Shown here: positions 1 through 5,149 of the stretch, piece after piece
How positions within the stretch are numbered: position 1 is the stretch's first letter
Layout: every line of letters begins with the position of its first letter
DNA from: Verrucomicrobiota bacterium
GTDB lineage: Bacteria > Verrucomicrobiota > Verrucomicrobiia > Limisphaerales > UBA11358
Direction: 5' to 3'
Length of the DNA: 5,149 nt
NCBI GenBank assembly: GCA_026225155.1
Contig: JAMFSG010000329.1
Location: forward strand, 1-5,149
The notes under the pieces: generated by a model
Seen by the model: the letters and a program-made list of their open reading frames with translations, nothing else
Database searches by the model: none
Told to the model about the DNA's origin: nothing
Program-made: the position numbers and the translations under genes

Positions 1-764
1 AACGCACCTTCAAATCGCTGCTAATTGAACGCAGCAAAAAGAAATTCCGGCTCACGCGCGAAGGCCAGGTGCTCTATGATTACAGCAAGCAAATCATCCA
101 GACTTACGAATCGTTGCACAGCAAATTGCAGGAGTTAAAGGACATCATCTCCGGCACCATCCGCGTGGCCACAATTTATTCCATCGGCCTGCACGATCTG
201 CCGCCGTATATCAAACGGTTCATGAAGAGCTATCCGACGGTGAACATCCACGTCGAATATCGCCGCGCCAATCAAGTTTACGAAGACGTTTTGAGCAACG
301 TCGTTGACCTCGGCCTCGTCGCGTATCCGGTGAAAGATTCAAAATTGGAAATCATTCCGCTGCGCAAAGAACCGCTCGTGCTCATCACGCATCCGCAACA
401 TCCGTTCGCGAAACAAAAAAGCATCAAGCTCAAGGCGCTCGCCGGCCAGAAAGTCATCAGCTTCGAGCCGGACATCCCGACGCGCAAGGCGCTGGACAAA
501 ATTTTCAAGGAACACGATGTCGAGGTGAATCACATCATGGAATTCGACAACGTCGAAACCGTGAAGCGCGCCGTGGAAATTGACGCGGGCATTTCCATCG
601 TGCCGCAAGGCACGGTCATCCAGGAAATCGCCAAGCAAACGCTCACGGCAGTGCAGATTGATGACGGCGAATTTTATCGTCCGCTCGCCGCGATTTATAA
701 AAAGAACAAAGTCCTTTCGCCCGCGATGAAACAGTTCCTTTCCATCCTGAAAGAAAATAACTGA
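1..764 (+). CDS. LysR-type transcriptional regulator, 5'-truncated by the window edge
   Basis: The frame is open from the first base; the first whole codon is at 3 and the stop is TGA at 762-764, so about 253 residues are visible. They begin inside the winged helix-turn-helix: LLIERSKKKFRLTREGQVLY matches the end of a LysR N-terminal domain (ER, then LT.EG..LY). A linker helix follows, then a periplasmic-binding-protein-like effector domain from about base 153 (GTIRVATIYSIG), with the typical PLVLITHPQHPFA and VKRAVEIDAGISIVPQ segments near its ligand cleft. LysR proteins are usually near 300 residues, so about 45-50 N-terminal residues are missing. The GTG at 69 is an ordinary Val codon in the family match, not the start. 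Proteins of this family are cytoplasmic, bind DNA as tetramers and respond to a small metabolite. The target cannot be told here; the effector domain loosely resembles CysB/CysL-type members. It converges on the downstream aminopeptidase. Confidence 0.93.
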   Translation, partial: RTFKSLLIERSKKKFRLTREGQVLYDYSKQIIQTYESLHSKLQELKDIISGTIRVATIYSIGLHDLPPYIKRFMKSYPTVNIHVEYRRANQVYEDVLSNVVDLGLVAYPVKDSKLEIIPLRKEPLVLITHPQHPFAKQKSIKLKALAGQKVISFEPDIPTRKALDKIFKEHDVEVNHIMEFDNVETVKRAVEIDAGISIVPQGTVIQEIAKQTLTAVQIDDGEFYRPLAAIYKKNKVLSPAMKQFLSILKENN

Positions 765-780
765 CCTCCTTTTGAAAAGC

Positions 781-816
781 AAAACGGGCGGCGTGTCATC
801 GCCGCCCGTTTTTTGT
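781..816. terminator. Bidirectional rho-independent terminator between convergent genes
   Basis: Bases 781-793 (AAAACGGGCGGCG) and 800-812 (CGCCGCCCGTTTT) are perfectly complementary, giving a 13-bp stem with a 6-nt loop (TGTCAT, 794-799). The plus strand continues with T residues to 814 and then GTTTTC. On the minus strand the stem is followed by a T-rich GCTTTTC tract. It lies 16 nt after the LysR stop and 13 nt before the stop of the opposing aminopeptidase gene, so it can end transcription from both sides. Confidence 0.92.
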
Positions 817-825
817 TTTCAAAAA

Positions 826-1935
826 TTATTTCAGGTTCGCCGGATTCAGCGGCTTCAAATCTTTCGGCAAAAAGATGCCGTCTTTGCGGATCAGTTCGCC
901 ATCGAACCATACTTCGCCGCCGCCCCATTCTTTGCGCTGGATCAAAACCATGTCCCAGTGGATCGCGCTTTTGTTGCCGTTGCCGCAATCTTCGTAAGCT
1001 TGGCCGGGCGTAAAATGCAGCGAGCCGGCAATTTTCTCATCGAACAAAATATCACACATCGGCGTTTGGATATACGGATTGAAGCCGAGCGAAAATTCGC
1101 CGATGTAACGCGCGCCGGCATCCGTGTCCAAAATTTCATTCAGGCGTTTCGTGTTGTTCGCCGTCGCTTCGATGATTTTTCCATCCTTCAAAACCAGACG
1201 CACGTTTTCAAATTTCGTTCCCGAATAAAGCGTCGGCGTGTTGTATTGGATCGTGCCGTTCACGGAAAATTTTGTCGGGCAGGAAAATACTTCGCCGTCG
1301 GGAATGTTGCGCGTGCCTTCGCATTTTTTCGCGCCGATACCTTTGATGCTGAACGTCAGATCCGTGCCCGGACCTTTCAGATGCACGCGATCCGTTTTGG
1401 CCATCAATTTTTCCAGCGGCGTCATCGCCTTCGCCATTTTCGGATAATCCATCGTGCAGACGTCGAAATATAAATTTTCAAATGCCTCGGTGCTCATGCC
1501 GGCGGCTTGCGCCATGCTCGGCGTGGGCCAACGCAAGACGCACCAGCGCGTTTTATTCACGCGATAATTTTGCACTGGCCGGATGACTTTGGAATACATC
1601 TGCATCTTGTCGGACGGCACGTCGGAATTTTCGCTCATGTTGTCCGCGCCGCGAATCGCGATGTATGCCTGCATTTTTTTCATGCGGAACATTTCGAGGT
1701 CGCGGATGTCCGCCGCCTGCGCTTCCGTGATGCCGAGCAATTGTTCGCGCCCGACCCGCGTGTGCCGCGTCTCGACAAACGGCGTCGCGCCCGCCGCGCG
1801 CACGGCACGGATCAATTCCACCGTGAACTCGTCCGGCACGTCAATCATGTCGAGCAAGATGCGTTCGCCCTTTTGGAGCGCGGTGGAATAATTGACGAGC
1901 AGTTTCGCCAGTTTGGAATAACGCGAATCGGTCAT
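826..1935 (-). CDS. Metallo-aminopeptidase, M29 family (AmpS/aminopeptidase T-like)
   Basis: This is a complete 369-residue protein, ATG at 1935-1933 and TAA at 828-826. Family M29 enzymes are cytoplasmic dimetal exopeptidases that remove N-terminal residues from peptides. The expected metal/catalytic set is visible in order: Glu215 (IPDGEVF), Glu280 (GEFSLGF), His307 (SLHFTPGQAY), Tyr314, and His326 with Asp328 (IHWDMV). The N-terminal half carries the M29 segment WPTPSMAQAAGMS (136-148). There is no signal peptide or membrane helix. The stretch between Tyr314 and His326 is only 12 residues, as in the shorter M29 subgroup; AmpS/PepS-type members have a longer insert there and are about 400-415 residues. 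No good Shine-Dalgarno sequence precedes the start, but the start fits the family N-terminus (KLAKLLVNYSTALQKGERIL). It appears to be a single-gene unit. Substrate preference cannot be read from the sequence. Confidence 0.93.
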   Translation of the reverse strand: MTDSRYSKLAKLLVNYSTALQKGERILLDMIDVPDEFTVELIRAVRAAGATPFVETRHTRVGREQLLGITEAQAADIRDLEMFRMKKMQAYIAIRGADNMSENSDVPSDKMQMYSKVIRPVQNYRVNKTRWCVLRWPTPSMAQAAGMSTEAFENLYFDVCTMDYPKMAKAMTPLEKLMAKTDRVHLKGPGTDLTFSIKGIGAKKCEGTRNIPDGEVFSCPTKFSVNGTIQYNTPTLYSGTKFENVRLVLKDGKIIEATANNTKRLNEILDTDAGARYIGEFSLGFNPYIQTPMCDILFDEKIAGSLHFTPGQAYEDCGNGNKSAIHWDMVLIQRKEWGGGEVWFDGELIRKDGIFLPKDLKPLNPANLK

Positions 1936-2020
1936 AAATAAGTGCGTATTTGTAAAGAAAGCCCGCGCGCCGGTCTATCACCTTTTTGGGTGGTGGTGTT
2001 TTTCGCGAATGAAAAACCTG

Positions 2021-2049
2021 TTAATCGAACTTTATTTATCGTTTATCAT
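2021..2049 (+). promoter_or_regulatory. Candidate promoter for the DUF2975/HTH pair
   Basis: TATCAT at 2044-2049 matches the -10 consensus at 5 of 6 positions. With a 17-bp spacer, TTAATC at 2021-2026 is a weak -35 (3 of 6). The surrounding bases (about 2021-2070) are strongly AT-rich compared with the flanks. This would leave a leader of roughly 40 nt before the ATG at 2095. It is a by-eye call with a poor -35, so it may need an activator or be wrong. Confidence 0.35.
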
Positions 2050-2094
2050 TAAAAATAACTTGATTATCGAAACTGGTTGGTTTAAACAACAGGT

Positions 2095-2622
2095 ATGAAT
2101 GCGAATGTTTTTTCTCAAAAACCAAATGCGCGGTTGAAACGAATCAAAATTGTCAGCCGGATTGTCAGAATTTTGGTCGGCCTAGCCGTTGTTTCCGTTG
2201 TCGCGGTTATTTCAATTTGCTTGTCTGACATTATTGGCTGGACCCACATTTCGCCAAATGTGTTATCACCGCCCTTTTCAAAGTATTCTTCACTGCGTGC
2301 TATTCCCGTATCTATTTTAATCCTCGGATTTGTCAGGGCGGGATTATTTTTTGCAGGCGCTTTTCTCTTAAATAAACTGCTTCGTTTTTTTGCGAACGGG
2401 AATTTTTTCACCACCGAAAACATCACTTGTATCAAATGGCTTGGCGGTTTGGTCATGAGCGATTGGTTGGTCGCAAAATTTCTGGATACGATTGCTTCAA
2501 GAGGACTGGTGATTGGTCTTCACGATTTTGCAAAACTTGCAATCGGATTTCTGATTATTTTAATCGCTTGGATCATGGACGAAGGCCGGAAAATTCAAGA
2601 AGAACAGGAATTGACGGTTTAA
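2095..2622 (+). CDS. DUF2975 family membrane protein
   Basis: This 175-residue protein has four likely membrane helices, at about 24-45, 70-96, 112-134 and 143-161, after a short basic N-terminus (KPNARLKRIK). Between helices 2 and 3 lies LLRFFANGNFFTTENI, the conserved DUF2975 loop. The C-terminus DEGRKIQEEQELTV is the usual family ending. DUF2975 has no established function; its members are inner-membrane proteins usually encoded next to a small Cro/C1-type regulator, exactly as seen here (4-nt gap to the next gene). An operon with coupled expression is the natural inference. The start is ATG at 2095; an AGG sits only one base upstream, too close to be a good ribosome site. The gene is unusually AT-rich: about 42% GC by hand count, against about 55% for its partner and more for the other membrane gene in the window. 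Confidence 0.88.
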   Translation: MNANVFSQKPNARLKRIKIVSRIVRILVGLAVVSVVAVISICLSDIIGWTHISPNVLSPPFSKYSSLRAIPVSILILGFVRAGLFFAGAFLLNKLLRFFANGNFFTTENITCIKWLGGLVMSDWLVAKFLDTIASRGLVIGLHDFAKLAIGFLIILIAWIMDEGRKIQEEQELTV

Positions 2623-2626
2623 GTTT

Positions 2627-2854
2627 ATGCCGATCATCGTCAATCTCGACGTGGTGCTCGCGCAGCGCAAAATGCGGCTGAACGATCTCGCGGACGCCGT
2701 GGACATCATGCCGCAAAATCTGTCCATCCTCAAAACCGGCAAGGCCAAAGCCATCCGTTTTTCCACGCTCGAAGCGATTTGCGAAACGCTGGATTGCCAG
2801 CCGGGGGAAATTCTGGAATTCCGGCCGGAAGCGGCTAAAAAGAAAAAGGTTTAA
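2627..2854 (+). CDS. Small Cro/C1-type (XRE) helix-turn-helix regulator, YozG-like
   Basis: This is a 75-residue cytoplasmic DNA-binding protein. MPIIVNLDVVLAQRKM is helix 1, LNDLADAV (18-25) and PQNLSILKTG (29-38) are the helix-turn-helix with its recognition helix, and STLEAICETLDCQPGEILEF (46-65) is the closing helical part typical of the HTH_26/YozG group. The NLSILKTGKAKAIRFSTLEAI pattern is characteristic of regulators paired with DUF2975 genes. It starts 4 nt after the DUF2975 stop with no clear ribosome site of its own, which suggests translational coupling. Such a regulator probably controls its own operon, but no operator is proven. Oddly, the lysine-rich tail (AAKKKKV) ends exactly where a repeat element begins: the last codon and the TAA stop lie in the element's terminal repeat, so the natural C-terminus may have been altered. 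Confidence 0.9.
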   Translation: MPIIVNLDVVLAQRKMRLNDLADAVDIMPQNLSILKTGKAKAIRFSTLEAICETLDCQPGEILEFRPEAAKKKKV

Positions 2855-2972
2855 CTGCGGATAACACGGATTAAAAATTAAATGTGGAGGGCGCGGAGAA
2901 TCGCCGAGCAGAAAAAAATTATGGTTCTATGCGGCCTCTGCGTCTCTGCGTTTTGCCCTATCCGCGGTTAAA
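2850..2972. repeat. 123-bp palindromic repeat-like element with 14-bp terminal inverted repeats
   Basis: The left end TTTAACTGCGGATA (2850-2863) and right end TATCCGCGGTTAAA (2959-2972) are inverted repeats of each other with one mismatch in 14. Between them are CGGATAACACGGATT-type sequence, a degraded GCGCGGAGAATCGCCGAG stretch (2891-2907) and CCTCTGCGTCTCTGCG (2935-2950). These resemble the dispersed 'CGCAGAGACGCAGAG'/'GCGGATAACACGGAT' repeats that I recall from intergenic regions of several bacterial phyla, including Verrucomicrobiota. It has no coding capacity, so it is at most a non-autonomous, REP- or MITE-like element. No target-site duplication is evident next to the ends. It fills most of the gap between the HTH and ligase genes. 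Confidence 0.72.
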
Positions 2973-3012
2973 TTCTTTACTCGTTCGCGGGCAAAGTTCA
3001 TTTTTTCGCGCA

Positions 3013-4923
3013 ATGTTTCTCACCCGGAAAAATCTGGACGAGCTGTGCGAGCGCGGAATTTTAATTCTGTTCTTGGGAATGCTGGTTTTTGCGCCGCTGG
3101 CTTTCGGCGCGGTGGATGAATGGTCGTTTCTTGTCATGCAAGGAACCGGCGCCGGCATTTTCATTTTGTGGGTGGCGCGCCTGTGGCTGGATCCTAAACC
3201 AAAATTACTTTGGCCGCCGCTGGCGTGGGTGGTCGTGGCTTTCGCGGTTTATGCCGTCGCGCGATATTTCACGGCGGACATCGAATATGTGGCGCGGGTG
3301 GAGGTCATCCAAGTCTTGCTGTTTACCTTCGTTTTTTTTGTCGTCGTCAATAATTTGCATGGCCAGAAAGAATCGCAAGCCATCAGCTTCACGCTCATTG
3401 CACTGGCAACCTTGATTTCATGTTACGCCGTGACGCAATTAGTCACGCACTCCGACCGCGTTTGGAATCTGCATTCCGACAATGTCGGGCGCGCGGGCGG
3501 CACTTATATTTCGGCGAACGACTTGGCCGGTTTATTGGATATGTTGCTGCCGCTGGCGTTGGGCTATTTATTGGTCGGCCGGGTGGGAATCGTGACGCGG
3601 ATCTTGCTGATTTATGCGGTCGTGGCGATGGTGGCGGGATTGGCGGCAACATTTTCACGCGCCGGCTGGGTAGCGACGGGAACGGGAATTCTTTTTGTGC
3701 TGTGCGTTTTGTTGGGCCACCGGAATCACCGTTTGCGTGCGCTTTTATTTCTGCTGGTCCTGCTCGTGGGCGGCGGATTTTTCGTATCAAAATATCTTTC
3801 CAAAACGACCGGCTATGCGCAGCGCATCGTCAAGCCGGATGAAAATGGTCCGGGAGTGCTGGACTTCGATACTCGATTCGAACTTTGGCGGTCAGCGGAT
3901 CAAATGTGGCGGGATAACTTCTGGTGTGGCGTCGGCCCGGCACATTTTGATTACCGTTTCCCACAATATCGTCCGGAACCGATTCAACTTCGCCCCAACC
4001 GCGCGCACAATGATTACATAAACCTGCTGGCAGACTGGGGAACGATTGGCGGCGTCATCGTGCTGGCGGGAATTGGGATTTTCATTTTCACGCTCGCAAA
4101 AACCTGGCCGCACGTCCGCCGCGCGGAAGATGATTTTGGCCACGGCCAAAGCAATCGTTTTGCATTTTTCCTCGGTGCGACTGGCGGCCTTTTGGCACTG
4201 GCCGTGCATTCCGTGATGGATTTCAATCTGCACATCCCCGCCAATGCCCTCGTCGGCGTGACCCTGCTGGCATTGCTGGCAAGCAATCTGCGCTTTGCGA
4301 CCACGCGACATTGGTTTCGCATTGGGATGCCGGTAAAATGGACATTGACCATCGCGCTTTTAGCTACGGCCACTGCTTTCGCCGCGGATGAATGGCGGCG
4401 CGGCCATGAAACCTTTTGGCTGGCGCGCGCGGAACAACAGGAATTATTTTCACCTGAAAAGGCGGCGGTGTTGGAAAAGGCGTTCGCCTGCGAACCGCAA
4501 AATTTCCAGACCGCCTATGAAATCGGCGAATGTTTTCGCACACAAAGCTTTCAAGGCGGACCGGATTTTGCCCCGCTCGCACAACAGGCAATGGATTGGT
4601 ATGCCCATGCCATCCAGCTTGATCCGCATCACAACTATAGCTTTTTGGATACCGGCATGTGTCTGGACTGGATTGGAGACCACCCAAAAGCCGCCCAATA
4701 TTATACCGAAGCCGAATTGCGCGACCCAAACAGCTATTTTATGATGGCCCACATTGGCTGGCATTATATTCAAATTGGAGATTACGCTGCTGCACGGCAA
4801 TATCTCATCCGTTCCCAAAAGCTCTATTATTTCAGCGATTTTGCCCGCGTTAACTTAAATGTATGCGAAACCAAACTGGCCGAGAAAGCCTCCGGCCATC
4901 CGGCGTTGCCATTTGATTACTAA
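3013..4923 (+). CDS. O-antigen ligase/polymerase family membrane protein with C-terminal TPR region
   Basis: This 636-residue inner-membrane protein has about 12-13 hydrophobic helices (from 14-32 to 441-458). Family marks of the WaaL/Wzy group (O-antigen ligase domain) are visible: GRAGGTYISANDLAGLL (159-175), TFSRAGW (213-219), a large periplasmic loop (about 259-342) with RFELWRSADQMW and GVGPAHF, and the conserved RAHNDYINLLADWG (330-343). HSVMDFNLHIPAN (399-411) follows. The last ~170 residues are soluble, with TPR-like repeats at about 521-605 (AMDWYAHAIQLDP, AAQYYTEAELRDP, AARQYLIRSQKL). Such proteins join or polymerise lipid-linked glycans, or glycosylate proteins; which one cannot be decided, since no other glycan gene is nearby. 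The frame is open back to a GTG at 2884, but those 43 extra residues are translated repeat element, so ATG at 3013 is preferred. It gives MFLTRKNLDEL followed by the first helix. No clear Shine-Dalgarno site is seen. Confidence 0.88.
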   Translation: MFLTRKNLDELCERGILILFLGMLVFAPLAFGAVDEWSFLVMQGTGAGIFILWVARLWLDPKPKLLWPPLAWVVVAFAVYAVARYFTADIEYVARVEVIQVLLFTFVFFVVVNNLHGQKESQAISFTLIALATLISCYAVTQLVTHSDRVWNLHSDNVGRAGGTYISANDLAGLLDMLLPLALGYLLVGRVGIVTRILLIYAVVAMVAGLAATFSRAGWVATGTGILFVLCVLLGHRNHRLRALLFLLVLLVGGGFFVSKYLSKTTGYAQRIVKPDENGPGVLDFDTRFELWRSADQMWRDNFWCGVGPAHFDYRFPQYRPEPIQLRPNRAHNDYINLLADWGTIGGVIVLAGIGIFIFTLAKTWPHVRRAEDDFGHGQSNRFAFFLGATGGLLALAVHSVMDFNLHIPANALVGVTLLALLASNLRFATTRHWFRIGMPVKWTLTIALLATATAFAADEWRRGHETFWLARAEQQELFSPEKAAVLEKAFACEPQNFQTAYEIGECFRTQSFQGGPDFAPLAQQAMDWYAHAIQLDPHHNYSFLDTGMCLDWIGDHPKAAQYYTEAELRDPNSYFMMAHIGWHYIQIGDYAAARQYLIRSQKLYYFSDFARVNLNVCETKLAEKASGHPALPFDY

Positions 4924-4931
4924 AAAGCCGG

Positions 4932-4961
4932 TTGACAAACTGCTGGCTCGATGGCTATATT
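4932..4961 (+). promoter_or_regulatory. Strong sigma70-type promoter for the exported-protein gene
   Basis: A perfect -35 box TTGACA (4932-4937) is followed after 18 bp by TATATT (4956-4961; 5 of 6 matches to TATAAT). Transcription would start near 4968 and give a leader of about 25 nt before the ATG at 4993. It begins 9 nt after the ligase stop, so the next gene has its own promoter even though it is codirectional. Confidence 0.78.
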
Positions 4962-4978
4962 CAATTCAGTTTGAAATT

Positions 4979-4983
4979 GGAGA
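4979..4983 (+). promoter_or_regulatory. Shine-Dalgarno site
   Basis: GGAGA lies 9 nt before the ATG at 4993. It is the clearest ribosome binding site in the window and fixes this start. Confidence 0.75.
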
Positions 4984-4992
4984 AATAGATTT

Positions 4993-5149
4993 ATGAAAAA
5001 TGTGAAAACAATACTCGCTGCCGCATTATTTGCTGCGGTTATTGGCCTCAGTGCCACCGTTTCCGCCCAACCTGTTCGTCCCGGATATGCCACGGTCGTG
5101 CGCATTGAAGGCATTGCAAGCTATTCGCTCGGCGATGGTAACTGGCATC
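4993..5149 (+). CDS. Exported protein, N-terminal part only; possibly FecR-like domain
   Basis: Fifty-two codons are visible before the window ends, so the gene is 3'-truncated by the edge. The protein begins MKNVKTILAAALFAAVIGLS and continues ATVSAQ: a basic start, a hydrophobic core and small residues before a likely signal peptidase I cut after VSA (about residue 25). It is therefore exported, to the periplasm or beyond. The mature start, RPGYATVVRIEGIASYSLGD followed by GNWH, resembles the first strands of a FecR-type beta domain, in which a 'V..I.G.a.y...g..W' pattern opens the fold. With only about 27 mature residues this assignment is tentative. Start choice is supported by a good Shine-Dalgarno site and a consensus promoter just upstream, which suggest substantial independent expression. 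No functional link to the ligase can be shown. Confidence 0.72.
   Translation, partial: MKNVKTILAAALFAAVIGLSATVSAQPVRPGYATVVRIEGIASYSLGDGNWH

Noticed and set aside
69..71. GTG as start of the LysR gene
   Set aside because: The frame continues upstream to the window edge with recognisable LysR helix-turn-helix residues (ER...FRLTREGQ), so this is an internal valine codon and the gene is cut by the window.
339..782. Open frame of 147 codons on the minus strand within the LysR gene
   Set aside because: It is antisense to a well-supported gene, its residues are rich in R, D, F and H as expected for a shadow frame, and it shows no domain.
772..1473. Open frame of 233 codons on the plus strand across the aminopeptidase gene
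   Set aside because: It is antisense to a gene with a full set of catalytic residues, it starts inside the terminator region, and its composition (many R, F and A) is that of a shadow. The same holds for the plus-strand frame at 1507-1941.
1936..2020. Promoter of the aminopeptidase gene on the minus strand
   Set aside because: I looked for -35/-10 pairs upstream of 1935 and found only weak matches (such as TACAAA), none worth calling.
2060..2088. TTGATT with TAAACA as the promoter of the DUF2975 gene
   Set aside because: The -10 match is poor and the transcript would begin at or after the start codon. TATCAT at 2044-2049 is a better candidate.
3420..3842. Open frames in other phases inside the ligase gene
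   Set aside because: They overlap the supported ligase frame, are Arg- and Gly-rich, and show no family match.
4926..4948. Hairpin AGCCGG/CTGGCT after the ligase stop, as a terminator
   Set aside because: The stem is only 6 bp with a G-T pair and an 11-nt loop, and no T-tract follows. It overlaps the promoter of the next gene, so it is probably chance.

Overview
The window looks like ordinary chromosomal DNA from a Gram-negative-type bacterium with a GC content of roughly 50-58% in most genes. The mixed GC/AT style, the weak or absent Shine-Dalgarno sites before most genes, a small DUF2975/YozG-like pair, a dispersed repeat of the 'CGCAGAGACGCAGAG' kind and a putative FecR-like exported protein together suggest Verrucomicrobiota (Pedosphaera/Limisphaera-like). 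This is inference from style, not from a marker gene.

Layout. Bases 1-764 (+) hold the 3' part of a LysR-type regulator whose DNA-binding N-terminus lies outside the window. Bases 826-1935 (-) encode a complete M29-type metallo-aminopeptidase. The two genes converge on a perfect 13-bp hairpin flanked by T-tracts on both strands, a bidirectional terminator. Bases 1936-2094 are a divergent intergenic region, with an AT-rich part that probably carries the promoter for the next pair. Bases 2095-2854 (+) encode a four-helix DUF2975 membrane protein and, 4 nt later, a 75-residue Cro/C1-type helix-turn-helix protein (YozG-like). The membrane gene is clearly more AT-rich (about 42% GC) than its partner (about 55%).

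Bases 2850-2972 are a 123-bp repeat-like element with 14-bp terminal inverted repeats (13/14 matching). It supplies the stop codon of the HTH gene and creates a spurious N-terminal extension of the following reading frame. Bases 3013-4923 (+) encode a 636-residue O-antigen ligase/polymerase-family membrane protein with a C-terminal TPR region. A strong sigma70-like promoter (TTGACA, 18 bp, TATATT) and a Shine-Dalgarno site follow at once and drive an exported protein that starts at 4993 and runs off the window, possibly FecR-like.

How the genes relate. The DUF2975/HTH pair is the only clear operon. The others look like independent transcription units for regulation, peptide breakdown, surface glycan assembly and an exported factor. 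I see no rRNA, tRNA, CRISPR array, transposase or phage gene. I found no evidence for a new multi-gene system. The repeat element and its effects on both flanking genes are the most interesting structure.
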